64,000 bases of DNA. Origin: Tagaea sp965279565. GTDB taxonomy: Bacteria; Pseudomonadota; Alphaproteobacteria; CACIAM-22H2. Positions 17,242 to 25,734 of the stretch are shown one piece after another. The position numbers and the translations under genes were made by a program. The notes below the pieces were generated by a model. The model saw nothing but the letters and a program-made list of their open reading frames with translations, was not told the DNA's origin and made no database searches. The stretch is from assembly GCA_965279565.1 (NCBI GenBank), contig OZ257249.1, forward strand, positions 3,038,001 to 3,102,000, read 5' to 3'. The stretch's first letter is position 1. Each line of letters starts with the position of its first letter.

Positions 17242-18014
17242 CGCCAGCTCCGATCCTCTCTGCACGCGGGCTCGCAAAGACGTACCGTACGGGCGGGCGT
17301 GTCGTGACGGCGCTTGATGGCATCGATATCGACCTCGCCGTCGGCGAAACGCTGGCGGTCGTCGGCGCATCGGGCAGCGGCAAGACGACTCTTGCGCGGG
17401 CAATCCTGCGCCTCGTCGAACTCGATGCCGGAACGATCCATGTCGGCGGACAAGATTTCGGCCGGATGTCGGGCGCCGTGCTTCGCGTCGAACGGCGGCG
17501 AATCCAGATGGTGTTCCAGGATCCGGCATCCGCGCTAAACCCTCGCGCGACCGTCCGCAGCGCGATCGCCGATCCGCTTCGCGTCCAGGCGCTCGTCGGA
17601 TCGGATGGGCAGGCAAGTGCGGTTGCCGCATTGCTAGACAAGGTCGGCTTGCCGGCGACCATCGCCGAACGCTCGATCCGCGACATATCGGGCGGTCAAC
17701 GCCAGCGCGTGGCCATCGCGCGGGCGCTCGCGACGAAGCCGGCTATCCTCGTTCTCGACGAACCGGTTTCCGCCCTCGACGTGTCGGTCCGCGGGCAGAT
17801 ACTCAACCTGCTGTTCGATCTTCAGGCCGCCGAGAGGTTGGCCTATCTCTTCATCTCGCACGACATGGGCGTGGTGCGCGCGGTCGCCGACCGGGTTGCG
17901 GTGATGTCGCGCGGACGCATCGTCGAGACGGGAGCGACGGGCGCGGTCTTCGGGGCGCCTCGTTCGCCCGAATGCCGGGAGTTGCTCGACGCCGTACCGG
18001 TTCTGCCGGTCTAG
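17238..18014 (+). CDS. Dipeptide-type ABC transporter ATP-binding protein (DppF/OppF class)
   Basis: A 258-residue ATPase with Walker A GASGSGKTT, Q-loop MVFQDPASALNP, signature ISGGQRQRVAIARALA and Walker B ILVLDEPVSALDVS. It lacks the C-terminal Cys cluster of its partner, as is usual for shorter DppF forms. It starts at an ATG inside an ATGA overlap with the preceding gene. This is the last gene of the importer; the next gene is convergent, only 6 bases away, and I see no terminator hairpin between them. Confidence 0.9.
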   Translation: MTPAPILSARGLAKTYRTGGRVVTALDGIDIDLAVGETLAVVGASGSGKTTLARAILRLVELDAGTIHVGGQDFGRMSGAVLRVERRRIQMVFQDPASALNPRATVRSAIADPLRVQALVGSDGQASAVAALLDKVGLPATIAERSIRDISGGQRQRVAIARALATKPAILVLDEPVSALDVSVRGQILNLLFDLQAAERLAYLFISHDMGVVRAVADRVAVMSRGRIVETGATGAVFGAPRSPECRELLDAVPVLPV

Positions 18015-18020
18015 CGAAGC

Positions 18021-18704
18021 TCAGGGATTGCGCAGCGGAACGCCGATATAGGCACCGAACTCCGAGACGAAGTCGCATGACACGCAGGCATGCACGCGGC
18101 CCTGCCGGTCGTCAAACGTCGCCGTCGAGCTGATCGGGAACACCGGTTGGTGCCATACGCCCGGGTCGATATGGACGCCGAAGGTCCCGTCGAAATGGAA
18201 GGCGACGAAGTCTTCCGCCTTCACGTCGTCGCCGGGCTTGGCGAGCAGCGCCACGAAAGGCGCTCCGGCACGTGGAAAGAAAATCTGGCCGCCGTCGGGA
18301 TGGTAATTCGCCTCGTGCGTGAACAGCCGCGTCGGGTCCTTCGGCGCCACGTCCTCGCGCGCCGTCGCGGGATCGTCGAACCATCCGGTGATGTATCCGC
18401 GGCCGACTGCGTGATTCACCGCGTGTTGAACCTGCCCGCGCCGGATCATCTCGAACGTGTCCTCGACGACGCCGCCTTCGTTGCCCGTTCCATCGACGAT
18501 CGGCCGCCAGCCGGGCTGGGGCCAGGTCACGATGGTCACCTTGCCGGTCGCAAAGTTCCCGACGAGGCTGCCATAGCCCTCGAGGCTCGCGGCGGTCGCC
18601 CGCACAAGCGGGGCATCGACGACGCGCGCTTCGCCGCGCGCGATCGACGGCATCGCGTCGAGATCGATCCCCGTGAAATTCGAAAACGCGACTTCGTTCG
18701 GCAT
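18021..18704 (-). CDS. Ureidoglycolate lyase-like protein (AllA superfamily)
   Basis: A 227-residue protein resembling the ureidoglycolate lyase fold. The C-terminal half contains GGQIFFPRAGAPFVALLA, the acid-rich DFVAFHFDGTFGVHIDPGVWHQP stretch (His and Trp of the AllA cupin-like core) and CVSCDFVSEFG. It is longer than classical AllA (about 160 residues) because of an extra N-terminal region with TVTWP-like and GTGNEGGVVEDTFEM segments. I set the start at the ATG 18704, where GGAG lies 6 bases upstream; ATG 18719 is possible. AllA splits ureidoglycolate into glyoxylate and urea, but the real substrate here is uncertain. Confidence 0.72.
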   Translation of the reverse strand: MPNEVAFSNFTGIDLDAMPSIARGEARVVDAPLVRATAASLEGYGSLVGNFATGKVTIVTWPQPGWRPIVDGTGNEGGVVEDTFEMIRRGQVQHAVNHAVGRGYITGWFDDPATAREDVAPKDPTRLFTHEANYHPDGGQIFFPRAGAPFVALLAKPGDDVKAEDFVAFHFDGTFGVHIDPGVWHQPVFPISSTATFDDRQGRVHACVSCDFVSEFGAYIGVPLRNP

Positions 18705-18768
18705 CCGCAACTCCAACATGATCGCGTCAAGTCTGGAACAATTCGGCCGACCGGGCAAGATTCCGCGG

Positions 18769-19275
18769 CTAGAACGAGATATCGTCGATGATCGCGTCGA
18801 TGCCGGCTTTGGCGCACTCGGCGTCCGCGGCGCCGCCGGGCGCACCCGATACGCCGATGCCGCCGAAAATCGATCCGGCGCCTTCGATCAGCAGTCCGCA
18901 GCCAACCGCGACGATCCGGGGAAACTGCCTCAGGCCCGCCATCTCGCCGCTTGCCGTCATCTGCGCTAGGGCGAGCGTGTCCTGCCGGAGCGTCAACGCC
19001 GTCCAAGCCTTGTCGGTCGCGATGGCCACGGTGTGCGGGCCGGCAAAGCGGTCGCGCAGGAAGACCTGTGTCGTGCCGCCGCGGTCGACGATGGCGACTG
19101 CGATCTGAAAGCCGCGCGCACGGCAGGCATTCAGTGCCGCCTGCGACGCCTTCAGTGCGGTTTCCGGTGTGAGCGAGCGAGTCGCGAACGTCGCGTCCTG
19201 AGCCTGCGAATCTGCCGGCGTAAGGGCGACGAGGGCGCCCAGCATGAGGATTTTCGCGTACTGGATTGCCGACAT
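18769..19275 (-). CDS. Secreted GlcG/HbpS-type (DUF336) protein
   Basis: A 168-residue DUF336 protein with an N-terminal signal peptide ending near SQAQ-D at residue 26. The mature part has the family core LTPETALKASQAALNACRARG, VAIVDRGGTTQVFLRDRFAG, an aromatic TDKAWTALTLRQ segment and the glycine-rich end IFGGIGVSGAPGGAADAECAKAGIDAI. Related proteins bind heme or act next to glycolate and flavocytochrome systems; a periplasmic location is inferred. GGAG lies 6 bases before the ATG at 19275. It is divergent from soxC with only 61 bases between starts, so they may share regulation. Confidence 0.83.
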   Translation of the reverse strand: MSAIQYAKILMLGALVALTPADSQAQDATFATRSLTPETALKASQAALNACRARGFQIAVAIVDRGGTTQVFLRDRFAGPHTVAIATDKAWTALTLRQDTLALAQMTASGEMAGLRQFPRIVAVGCGLLIEGAGSIFGGIGVSGAPGGAADAECAKAGIDAIIDDISF

Positions 19276-19336
19276 TGCGAACTCCGGTCCGTTGAGCGAC
19301 GCTGGCACCCGGCAGGATAGCAGAGGCGCCAGAAGC

Positions 19337-20686
19337 ATGCCGATCCCTTTTCGAGGTTCAATTGGGAGACTTCGTCCGGCACCGGAGGGCTTTCTGGATG
19401 CGGAGGAAATACGCGAGGTCTCACTTGGGCGTCGTGACGTTCTGCGTGCCGGATTTCTCGCGGCTCTTGCCGGCATGGCGGGCGGGGCCAGCGCGCAGAC
19501 GCGGGCAGGAGATCCCGACATCCTCGAACCGCCGCCGTGGAGCCGGACGCTCGGCCGGCCGGTTGCCGACACGCCTTACGGGCTGCCGTCTCAGTACGAG
19601 CGCAATCTGGTCCGCCGCCATAGTCCGGGGCTGACCCAGGTCGGCGAGTCGAGCGTGTCGTTCACGCCGCTGCAGGGCGGGTTCGGCATCGTCACGCCGT
19701 CGGGCCTGCATTTCGAACGGCACCATCAGGGCTGGCACGACATCGATCCGTCACGCCATCGTTTCATGATTACCGGATCGACGTCCGGCATGGTGCGCGC
19801 GCCTAAGATCTACACGATGGATGACCTGATGCGCCTGCCGTCGGTCTCGCGCATGCACTTCCTCGAATGCGGTGCGAACACCGGCATGGAATGGGGCGGT
19901 ACGGCCGTGCCGACGGTCCAGTACACGCACGGGATGCTGTCGTGCAGCGAGTTCACGGGCGTTCCGTTGCGCACGCTGCTCGAGGATTGCGGCGCCGATC
20001 TCAAGCGCGGCCGCTTCGTGCTGGCCGAGGGGGCTGACGGTTCGTCGCTGACGCGCACGATCCCGCTCGATCTAGTCCTGTCGGGCGAGGTGTTTGTTGC
20101 CTACGGCCAGAACGGGGAGATGCTGCGCCCCGAGAACGGCTATCCGCTGCGTCTCGTGGTGCCCGGCGTGCAGGGGGTGTCGTGGGTCAAATGGCTGCGG
20201 CGGATCGAACTGGGTGATCGGCCTTACGGAACCAAGGACGAGTCCACGCTCTACACCGACCTGATGCCGGACGGTCGCCTGCGGCAGTACACGTCGGTGC
20301 AGGAATGCAAGTCGGTGATCACGACCCCGTCCGGCGGGCAGCACCTGATCGACCGGGGTTTCTTCAGCATCACCGGGCTTGCATGGTCCGGGCGCGGGCG
20401 CATCCGGCGGGTCGACGTGTCGGTCGATGGCGGACGTAACTGGCAGCCGGCCACGCTCCAGACGCCAATCCTGTCGAAGTGCCTGACGCGGTTCGGCTTC
20501 CCGTGGACCTGGAATGGCGAGCCGGCGATCCTCCAGTCGCGCGCGGTGGACGAGACCGGATATGTCCAGCCCACCTATACGCAACTGCGCGCGGTGCGCG
20601 GAACGCGCTCCGTCTATCACAACAACGCGATCCAGTCCTGGCAGGTCGCGGCAGACGGCGAGGTCAGCAATGTCCAGGTGGACTGA
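19337..20686 (+). CDS. soxC: Sulfite dehydrogenase (sulfane dehydrogenase) molybdopterin subunit SoxC
   Basis: A 449-residue molybdenum enzyme subunit of the sulfite oxidase family. The twin-arginine signal LGRRDVLRAG (from residue 30) ends near ASAQ-T. The molybdenum-coordinating Cys is C178 in HFLECGANTGMEWGG. The C-terminal dimerisation domain contains RGFFSITGLAWSGRGRIRRV. SoxC with SoxD oxidises the SoxY-bound sulfane sulfur in the periplasm, so thiosulfate can be fully oxidised to sulfate without sulfur globules. First gene of soxCDYZAXB. The ATG at 19337 gives a normal N-terminus with the Tat motif; a longer upstream frame is rejected. Confidence 0.93.
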   Translation: MPIPFRGSIGRLRPAPEGFLDAEEIREVSLGRRDVLRAGFLAALAGMAGGASAQTRAGDPDILEPPPWSRTLGRPVADTPYGLPSQYERNLVRRHSPGLTQVGESSVSFTPLQGGFGIVTPSGLHFERHHQGWHDIDPSRHRFMITGSTSGMVRAPKIYTMDDLMRLPSVSRMHFLECGANTGMEWGGTAVPTVQYTHGMLSCSEFTGVPLRTLLEDCGADLKRGRFVLAEGADGSSLTRTIPLDLVLSGEVFVAYGQNGEMLRPENGYPLRLVVPGVQGVSWVKWLRRIELGDRPYGTKDESTLYTDLMPDGRLRQYTSVQECKSVITTPSGGQHLIDRGFFSITGLAWSGRGRIRRVDVSVDGGRNWQPATLQTPILSKCLTRFGFPWTWNGEPAILQSRAVDETGYVQPTYTQLRAVRGTRSVYHNNAIQSWQVAADGEVSNVQVD

Positions 20687-21422
20687 GTGGCTCGCGCTGG
20701 CGTTCGTGCTCGTGGCCGCCAACGCTGCCGGTGCCGATGAACGCTTTGCAGGCGTGGGACGACCGGCGACGCCGGCCGAGATCGCGGCGTGGGACATCGA
20801 CGTGCGGCCGGACTTCCTCGGCCTGCCGAAAGGCAGCGGCAGCGTCGCGCGCGGGCAGGAGTTGTGGGAAGCGAAGTGCGTCGCGTGCCATGGCACGTTC
20901 GGCGAGAGCAACCGGGTGTTCGCGCCGCTCGTCGGCGGAACGACGCCGACCGACATTGCGAAGGGACTCGTCGAGAGCCTGACCCGTCCCGACTATCCGC
21001 ACCGAACGACGATGATGAAGGTGCCGACGGTCTCGACGCTGTTCGATTACATCCGCCGCGCGATGCCGTGGGACGCGCCGAAGAGCCTGACGGTCGACGA
21101 GGTCTATGCCGTGCTCGCCTTCATGCTGAACCTTGCGGATGTCGTTCCTGAGGACTTCGTCCTCGACGACCGGTCGATCCGGCAGGTGCAGGCGCGCATG
21201 CCGAACCGGAACGGAATGACCACCGACCATGACCTGTGGCCCGGGTCGGGCTTCGGCAAGCGGCCGCCGGCCGATGCCGGCAACACGGCCTGCATGGCCG
21301 ACTGCCGCGAGCCGGCCACTTCCGCCTCGACGATCCCGGAGCGGGCGCGAGGCTCGCACGGCGATCTTGCGCAGCAGCATCGCGCGATCGGGCCCGTCCG
21401 CGGGGTCGGAACCGGCCCGTGA
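20670..21422 (+). CDS. soxD: Cytochrome c subunit SoxD
   Basis: A 250-residue periplasmic cytochrome c. A signal peptide (to about AGA-D, residue 22) is followed by a SoxD-type region and one heme site, C70-V-A-C-H74, with KVPTVSTLFDYIRRAMPWDAP downstream, the segment that closes the heme pocket. Diheme SoxD proteins are longer (about 380 residues), so this is the short monoheme form; the C-terminal tail after residue 200 holds two cysteines (CMADC) but no second CxxCH. The start overlaps the end of soxC by 17 bases. It accepts electrons from SoxC. Confidence 0.88.
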   Translation: MSRWTEWLALAFVLVAANAAGADERFAGVGRPATPAEIAAWDIDVRPDFLGLPKGSGSVARGQELWEAKCVACHGTFGESNRVFAPLVGGTTPTDIAKGLVESLTRPDYPHRTTMMKVPTVSTLFDYIRRAMPWDAPKSLTVDEVYAVLAFMLNLADVVPEDFVLDDRSIRQVQARMPNRNGMTTDHDLWPGSGFGKRPPADAGNTACMADCREPATSASTIPERARGSHGDLAQQHRAIGPVRGVGTGP

Positions 21423-21489
21423 CGCGGGGACATAAAGGTTGCTAGAATGGACATCGACTGACGGCAGGTATCTGGAAGGAATTCGGAAC

Positions 21490-21966
21490 ATGGACATTCA
21501 TCAGACGCAGCGGCGCCAGGTCCTGCGGACCGGCGGCGGGCTCGGCCTGCTGGCGGCACTTTCGGCCGCGGGCTTTCTCGTGCCGAAGGCGGCGCTCGCC
21601 GAGTGGAACAAGGCGGCCTTCGAGGGCAAGTCCGTTGCCGACGCGATGAAGGCGCTCGGCGCCACATCGGCGACGACGAGTGCGGACGTGCAGATCATCG
21701 CGTCCGACATCGCCGAGAACGGGGCGGTCGTTCCGGTCCAGGTGATCAGTCGCCTGGCGAACACGCAACAGATCGCGATACTGGTCGAAAAGAACCCGAA
21801 CGTGCTGGCTGCCGTCTTCGACGTCGGTCCGGATCTAGCGGCGGACTTCACGACGCGCGTCAAGATGGCGGAATCGTCGAACGTCGTCGTGCTCGTGAAG
21901 ACGGCCGGCGGGTTCGCGACGGCGACCAAGGAAATCAAGGTGACGCTCGGCGGCTGCGGCGGCTGA
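21490..21966 (+). CDS. soxY: Sulfur carrier protein SoxY
   Basis: A 158-residue SoxY. The twin-arginine-type signal QRRQVLRTGGG leads to a cleavage region near ALA-E. The protein ends in GGCGG; Cys156 on this flexible arm is the residue to which sulfur intermediates are covalently attached during thiosulfate oxidation. The ATG at 21490 is preceded by GGAAGGAATTC. SoxY pairs with SoxZ, encoded 28 bases downstream, and is exported with it through Tat. Confidence 0.94.
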   Translation: MDIHQTQRRQVLRTGGGLGLLAALSAAGFLVPKAALAEWNKAAFEGKSVADAMKALGATSATTSADVQIIASDIAENGAVVPVQVISRLANTQQIAILVEKNPNVLAAVFDVGPDLAADFTTRVKMAESSNVVVLVKTAGGFATATKEIKVTLGGCGG

Positions 21967-21994
21967 AGTCCAACACCGGTAGCGGGAGAAAATC

Positions 21995-22306
21995 ATGGGA
22001 AGTCCGATGCGCATCCGCGCCGCCACCAAGGACGGCGTCACCGAGGTCCGGGTGCTGATGAACCACGAGATGGAGACCGGCCAGCGCCGCGATGGGGCTG
22101 GCGCCCTGGTTCCCGCCTGGTTCATCACCGAGGTCACCGCCACGCTCAACGGCAAGAAGGTGATGCAGACCCAATGGGGTCCGTCGATCGCCAAGAACCC
22201 GTACTTCGCCTTCAAGGTGAAGGGCGGGGCGGCCGGCGAGAAAGTCAGCGTGACGTGGGTCGACAACAAGGGCGACACGCGCACCGACGAAGCGACGATC
22301 ACCTGA
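21995..22306 (+). CDS. soxZ: Sulfur carrier complex subunit SoxZ
   Basis: A 103-residue immunoglobulin-fold protein without its own signal peptide. Family segments are VLMNHEMETGQRRD, WFITEVTATLNG, NPYFAFKVKGGAAGEKV and VTWVDNKGD. SoxZ forms the stable heterodimer that presents the SoxY carrier arm to SoxA, SoxB and SoxCD; it reaches the periplasm by hitch-hiking with SoxY. AGCGGGAG lies at good spacing before the ATG. Confidence 0.94.
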   Translation: MGSPMRIRAATKDGVTEVRVLMNHEMETGQRRDGAGALVPAWFITEVTATLNGKKVMQTQWGPSIAKNPYFAFKVKGGAAGEKVSVTWVDNKGDTRTDEATIT

Positions 22307-22326
22307 AAGCCGGAGGGGAAATCCCG

Positions 22327-23139
22327 ATGAACGTCATCCCCCGGACGGCCGTGCTGGCCGCCGTCTTCTGCATCGCCGCCTTCGGCGCCGTCGCGCAGGA
22401 GAAGGACAAGACGATCGAAAGCATCGAGGCGTATCGCGAGGCGCTCAAGGACGGGAACCCGGCCGAACTCTTCGAGGCGATGGGCGAGGAGATCTGGAAG
22501 AAGCGGGCCGGTCCGAAGAACGCGTCGCTCGAGCAGTGCGACCTCGGTCTCGGGCCGGGTGTCGTGGCCGGCGCTTTCGCGCAGATGCCGCGCTATTTCC
22601 CCGACACCGGCAAGGTGCAGGACGTCGAATCGCGCCTGCTGACCTGCATGTCGGTGCTGCAGGGCATCGACACGCGCGAACATGTCGAGGCGCGCTTCAA
22701 CACACCGAAGAAGAACGATCTGGTGGCGCTCGCCACCTATGTCTCCGGCGAGTCCAAGGGCAGGCCGGTCAAGGTCTCCCTCGCGCATGCGATGGAGCGC
22801 AAGATGTTCGAGCTCGGCAAGCGCATGTTCTATTTCCAGGCGGGCCCGCACGACTTCTCCTGTGCAACCTGCCATGGGCAGGAAGGCAAGCGCATCCGCC
22901 TGCAGGATCTGCCGTACATCCCGTCGAAGGAAGGTGCTGCCGCCGGCTGGACGAGTTGGCCGGCCTATCGTGTCAGTTCCGGCCAGATGTGGTCGATGCA
23001 GTGGCGCATCAACGACTGCATGCGCCAGCAGCGTTTCCCCGAGCCGGTCTACGCTTCGGACATGACGGTGGCCCTGTCGCTGTACATGGCCGCCACGTCG
23101 AACGGCGCCACGGTCGCCACACCCGGAATCAAGCGCTAG
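22327..23139 (+). CDS. soxA: L-cysteine S-thiosulfotransferase subunit SoxA
   Basis: A 270-residue monoheme SoxA. Signal peptide to about AVA-Q (residue 24). Cys71 and Cys107 are placed like the disulfide that replaces the lost first heme of diheme forms. The catalytic domain has heme site C179-A-T-C-H183 and the active-site Cys231 in NDCMRQQRFPEP, the residue that is a heme-ligating cysteine persulfide in characterised enzymes. With SoxX it couples thiosulfate to the SoxY cysteine. The family-consistent start is the ATG at 22327 after GGAGGGG. Confidence 0.93.
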   Translation: MNVIPRTAVLAAVFCIAAFGAVAQEKDKTIESIEAYREALKDGNPAELFEAMGEEIWKKRAGPKNASLEQCDLGLGPGVVAGAFAQMPRYFPDTGKVQDVESRLLTCMSVLQGIDTREHVEARFNTPKKNDLVALATYVSGESKGRPVKVSLAHAMERKMFELGKRMFYFQAGPHDFSCATCHGQEGKRIRLQDLPYIPSKEGAAAGWTSWPAYRVSSGQMWSMQWRINDCMRQQRFPEPVYASDMTVALSLYMAATSNGATVATPGIKR

Positions 23140-23149
23140 GGAGGCGGAC

Positions 23150-23791
23150 ATGAAAAAAACGAACATCGTCGTCGCCATCCTCGTCGCGAGCACCGCGTTG
23201 TGGGGCTGCGCGCAGATGCAGTCGGCGGGCTGGAGCAGTGCCGCCGACGACGCGAGCTTCGCCGAGATGGTCCGGACCGGATTCAGGAATGCAGGTGCCG
23301 TCACGCTCGAGCGGCTGAAGCAGGACGAGACGCAGGCGTTCTGCTCCGATCCGGTCGCCTCGCAGTCTGCCGCGAACGTCAAGAAGGCCGAGGCGATCGA
23401 GGCGGCCAATCTCGCCACGGTGAAGTACCCGTCGGACGGCAAGTGGCTGGGCGACTGGCGCGCGGGCGAGCGAATCGCGCAGAGCGGGCGCGGCCTGACC
23501 TGGACCGACGCACCCAACCAGGCGAACGGCGGCAACTGCTACAACTGCCACCAGATATCGGCGGCCGAAATCTCGTTCGGCACGATCGGTCCGAGTCTTT
23601 ACCAGTACGGCAAGCTCAAGGGGAATTCGGACGAGGTCGTGCGCTCGACCTGGGCGAAGATCTACAACTCGAAGGCCCTCAACGCGTGCTCGAACATGCC
23701 GCGTGCCGGCCACATGGGCATCATCAAGGAAAAGGATATCCAGGACCTGATGGCGCTGCTGCTGAGCCCGGACTCGCCCGTCAACAAGTGA
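23150..23791 (+). CDS. soxX: L-cysteine S-thiosulfotransferase subunit SoxX (possible lipoprotein)
   Basis: A 213-residue cytochrome c with heme site C130-Y-N-C-H134 and a likely axial Met183 (SNMPRAGH). It is electron acceptor and partner of SoxA. The N-terminus reads like a lipoprotein signal: a hydrophobic stretch followed by LWGC (Cys20) with Ala at +2, which would anchor the SoxAX complex in the outer membrane. Trp at the -2 position is unusual for a lipobox. An insert of about 60 residues separates the signal from the core cytochrome domain. It starts 10 bases after soxA. Confidence 0.9.
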   Translation: MKKTNIVVAILVASTALWGCAQMQSAGWSSAADDASFAEMVRTGFRNAGAVTLERLKQDETQAFCSDPVASQSAANVKKAEAIEAANLATVKYPSDGKWLGDWRAGERIAQSGRGLTWTDAPNQANGGNCYNCHQISAAEISFGTIGPSLYQYGKLKGNSDEVVRSTWAKIYNSKALNACSNMPRAGHMGIIKEKDIQDLMALLLSPDSPVNK

Positions 23792-23798
23792 CCGCCAC

Positions 23799-25520
23799 AT
23801 GGATCGCCGCGAGTTCCTGAACGTCCTTGCGGCGGGTGCGGCGGCCGGCTTCGGTTTTCCGGCCGGCGGCGCTTTGGCACAGCAGCAGGCCGCGGACATC
23901 TACGACGCGCCGGCTTTCGGCAACGCGTCGCTGCTGCATTTCACCGACTGCCACGCGCAGCTGCTGCCGGTGCATTTCCGCGAGCCGAGCGTCAATCTCG
24001 GCGTGGGCGCCATGCGTGGCCGGCCGCCGCATCTGGTCGGCGAGGCGCTGCTGCGCAATTACGGCCTTGCCGGCGGATCGCGCGCGGCCTTCGCGTTCTC
24101 CCATCTCGACTTCGAGCGGCTGGCGGGACTCTACGGCAAGGTCGGCGGGTTCGCGCATCTCGCCACGCTGGTGAAGCGCGTGCGCGCGGCAAGGCCGGGA
24201 TCGCTGCTGCTCGACGGCGGCGACACGTGGCAGGGTTCGGCGACGGCGCTGTGGTCGAAAGGCCAGGACATGGCCGACGCGGCCCTGCTGCTCGGCGTCG
24301 ACATCATGACGCTGCACTGGGAATGCACGCTCGGGCAGGCGCGGGTGAGCGAGATCGCCGAGAAGGATTTCGCGGGCAGGATCCAGGTCCTGGCGCAGAA
24401 CATCAAGACGGCGGATTTCGGCGATCCGGTGTTCGATGCGTATACACTGCGAACGATTAACGGTGTGCCGGTCGCGATCGTCGGCCAGGCGTTCCCCTAC
24501 ACGCCGATCGCCAATCCCCGCTACCTGATGCAGGACTGGACCTTCGGCATCCAGGAAGAGAACATGCAGGCCACCGTCGACGCCGCGCGCGCGGCCGGTG
24601 CGCGCGCCGTGGTGCTGCTGTCGCACAACGGCATGGACGTGGACCTGAAGCTCGCCGGGCGCGTGCGCGGCATCGACGCGATCCTCGGCGGCCACACGCA
24701 CGACGGCGTGCCGGTACCCGTCGTCGTCGACAATCCCGGCGGAAAGACGCTGGTCACCAACGCCGGGTCGAACGGCAAGTTCCTCGGCGTGCTCGACCTC
24801 GATGTGGGCGCGGGCGGCGTGCGCGATTTCCGCTATCGGCTGCTGCCGGTCTTCGCCGACCTGCTGCCGGCCGACCCGGCGATGGACGCGCACATCACGA
24901 AGGTGCGGGCGCCGCATCTGGCGAAGCTCGGCGAGAAGCTCGCGGTCAGCGAGGGGTTGCTCTATCGCCGCGGCAACTTCAACGGCACGTTCGACCAGCT
25001 GATCCTCGACGCGCTGATGGCCGAGAAGGACGCCGAGATCGCGTTCTCGCCCGGCTTCCGCTGGGGAACGAGCCTGCTGCCGGGCGAGGCCATCACGATG
25101 GAACACGTGATGGACCAGACGGCGATCACGTACCCCTACGTCACGCTCAACGAGATGACGGGCGAACAGATCCGCCTGGTCCTCGAGGATGTCGGCGACA
25201 ACCTGTTCAATCCCGATCCGTATTACCAGCAGGGCGGGGACATGGTCCGCGTCGGCGGGCTTGCCTATCGCTGCGATCCGACGGCCGCGATGGGCGGACG
25301 CATCCGGGACATGACGCTGCGCGGCCGACCGCTCGAAGCGTCGAAGAGCTACAAGGTCGCAGGCTGGGCGCCGGTCGCGGAATCCGCCCGCGATGCCGGC
25401 GGCGAACCGATCTGGGATCTGCTTGCCCGCCATCTGCGCGCCCGCAGGACGGTGGCGCCGCCGAAGCTGAATTTGCCGACGCTGTCGGGCGTCGACGGGA
25501 ATCCGGGCATCGCGCTCTAG
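23799..25520 (+). CDS. soxB: S-sulfosulfanyl-L-cysteine sulfohydrolase SoxB
   Basis: A 573-residue periplasmic dimanganese enzyme of the metallophosphatase/5'-nucleotidase fold. The twin-arginine signal DRREFLNVL leads to an ALAQ-Q cleavage region. Metal-site motifs are HFTDCHAQ (D50, H52), LLDGGDTW, a later MTLHWE, LLSHNGMD and GGHTHDG. The C-terminal nucleotidase-like domain has NGTFDQLILDAL and PYVTLNEMTGEQ. It removes the terminal sulfone from SoxY-cysteine as sulfate. Last gene of the sox operon; perfect palindromes rather than a terminator follow it. Confidence 0.94.
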   Translation: MDRREFLNVLAAGAAAGFGFPAGGALAQQQAADIYDAPAFGNASLLHFTDCHAQLLPVHFREPSVNLGVGAMRGRPPHLVGEALLRNYGLAGGSRAAFAFSHLDFERLAGLYGKVGGFAHLATLVKRVRAARPGSLLLDGGDTWQGSATALWSKGQDMADAALLLGVDIMTLHWECTLGQARVSEIAEKDFAGRIQVLAQNIKTADFGDPVFDAYTLRTINGVPVAIVGQAFPYTPIANPRYLMQDWTFGIQEENMQATVDAARAAGARAVVLLSHNGMDVDLKLAGRVRGIDAILGGHTHDGVPVPVVVDNPGGKTLVTNAGSNGKFLGVLDLDVGAGGVRDFRYRLLPVFADLLPADPAMDAHITKVRAPHLAKLGEKLAVSEGLLYRRGNFNGTFDQLILDALMAEKDAEIAFSPGFRWGTSLLPGEAITMEHVMDQTAITYPYVTLNEMTGEQIRLVLEDVGDNLFNPDPYYQQGGDMVRVGGLAYRCDPTAAMGGRIRDMTLRGRPLEASKSYKVAGWAPVAESARDAGGEPIWDLLARHLRARRTVAPPKLNLPTLSGVDGNPGIAL

Positions 25521-25533
25521 GAAATAGGCGACG

Positions 25534-25552
25534 ACAGGTTACGGTAACCTGT
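25534..25552. promoter_or_regulatory. 19-bp palindrome downstream of soxB (candidate operator)
   Basis: The sequence ACAGGTTACGGTAACCTGT is a perfect palindrome with a single central base. A one-base loop cannot fold into a good RNA hairpin and there is no T-run, so a dimeric-regulator site is more likely than a terminator. It lies 14 bases after the soxB stop and about 200 bases before the ArsR gene. The regulator is unknown. Confidence 0.5.
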
Positions 25553-25570
25553 TTAACCGCTTGAAGCGCA

Positions 25571-25587
25571 ACGGAGGTAACTTCCGT
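25571..25587. promoter_or_regulatory. Second palindrome sharing the GGTAAC core
   Basis: ACGGAGGTAACTTCCGT is a near-perfect palindrome (one mismatched pair), with its centre 36 bases after the centre of the preceding palindrome at 25543. Both contain GGTAAC. The similar cores suggest paired sites for one dimeric regulator. The rest of the gap, up to 25734, shows no clear gene or terminator. Confidence 0.4.
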
Positions 25588-25734
25588 GTGCTTGTCGCTG
25601 TATTCCCGTATTCACTTGTCAAAGAGCACGTCCGACCGATGGCGGAGAATGCCAAAACACGGTCCGCGAGTAAAGAAAATAAGCCTAATACGATCGCAGC
25701 ACGAAGACGCTTGACGGCGAAGCGTGCCTCCTAG

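Noticed and set aside
19290..19310. Possible sigma54 promoter (TGGCAC) upstream of soxC
   Set aside because: The -12 GC element is missing at the required distance.
25534..25552. Terminator after soxB
   Set aside because: The palindrome has a one-base loop and no following T-run, so it cannot act as a usual intrinsic terminator.
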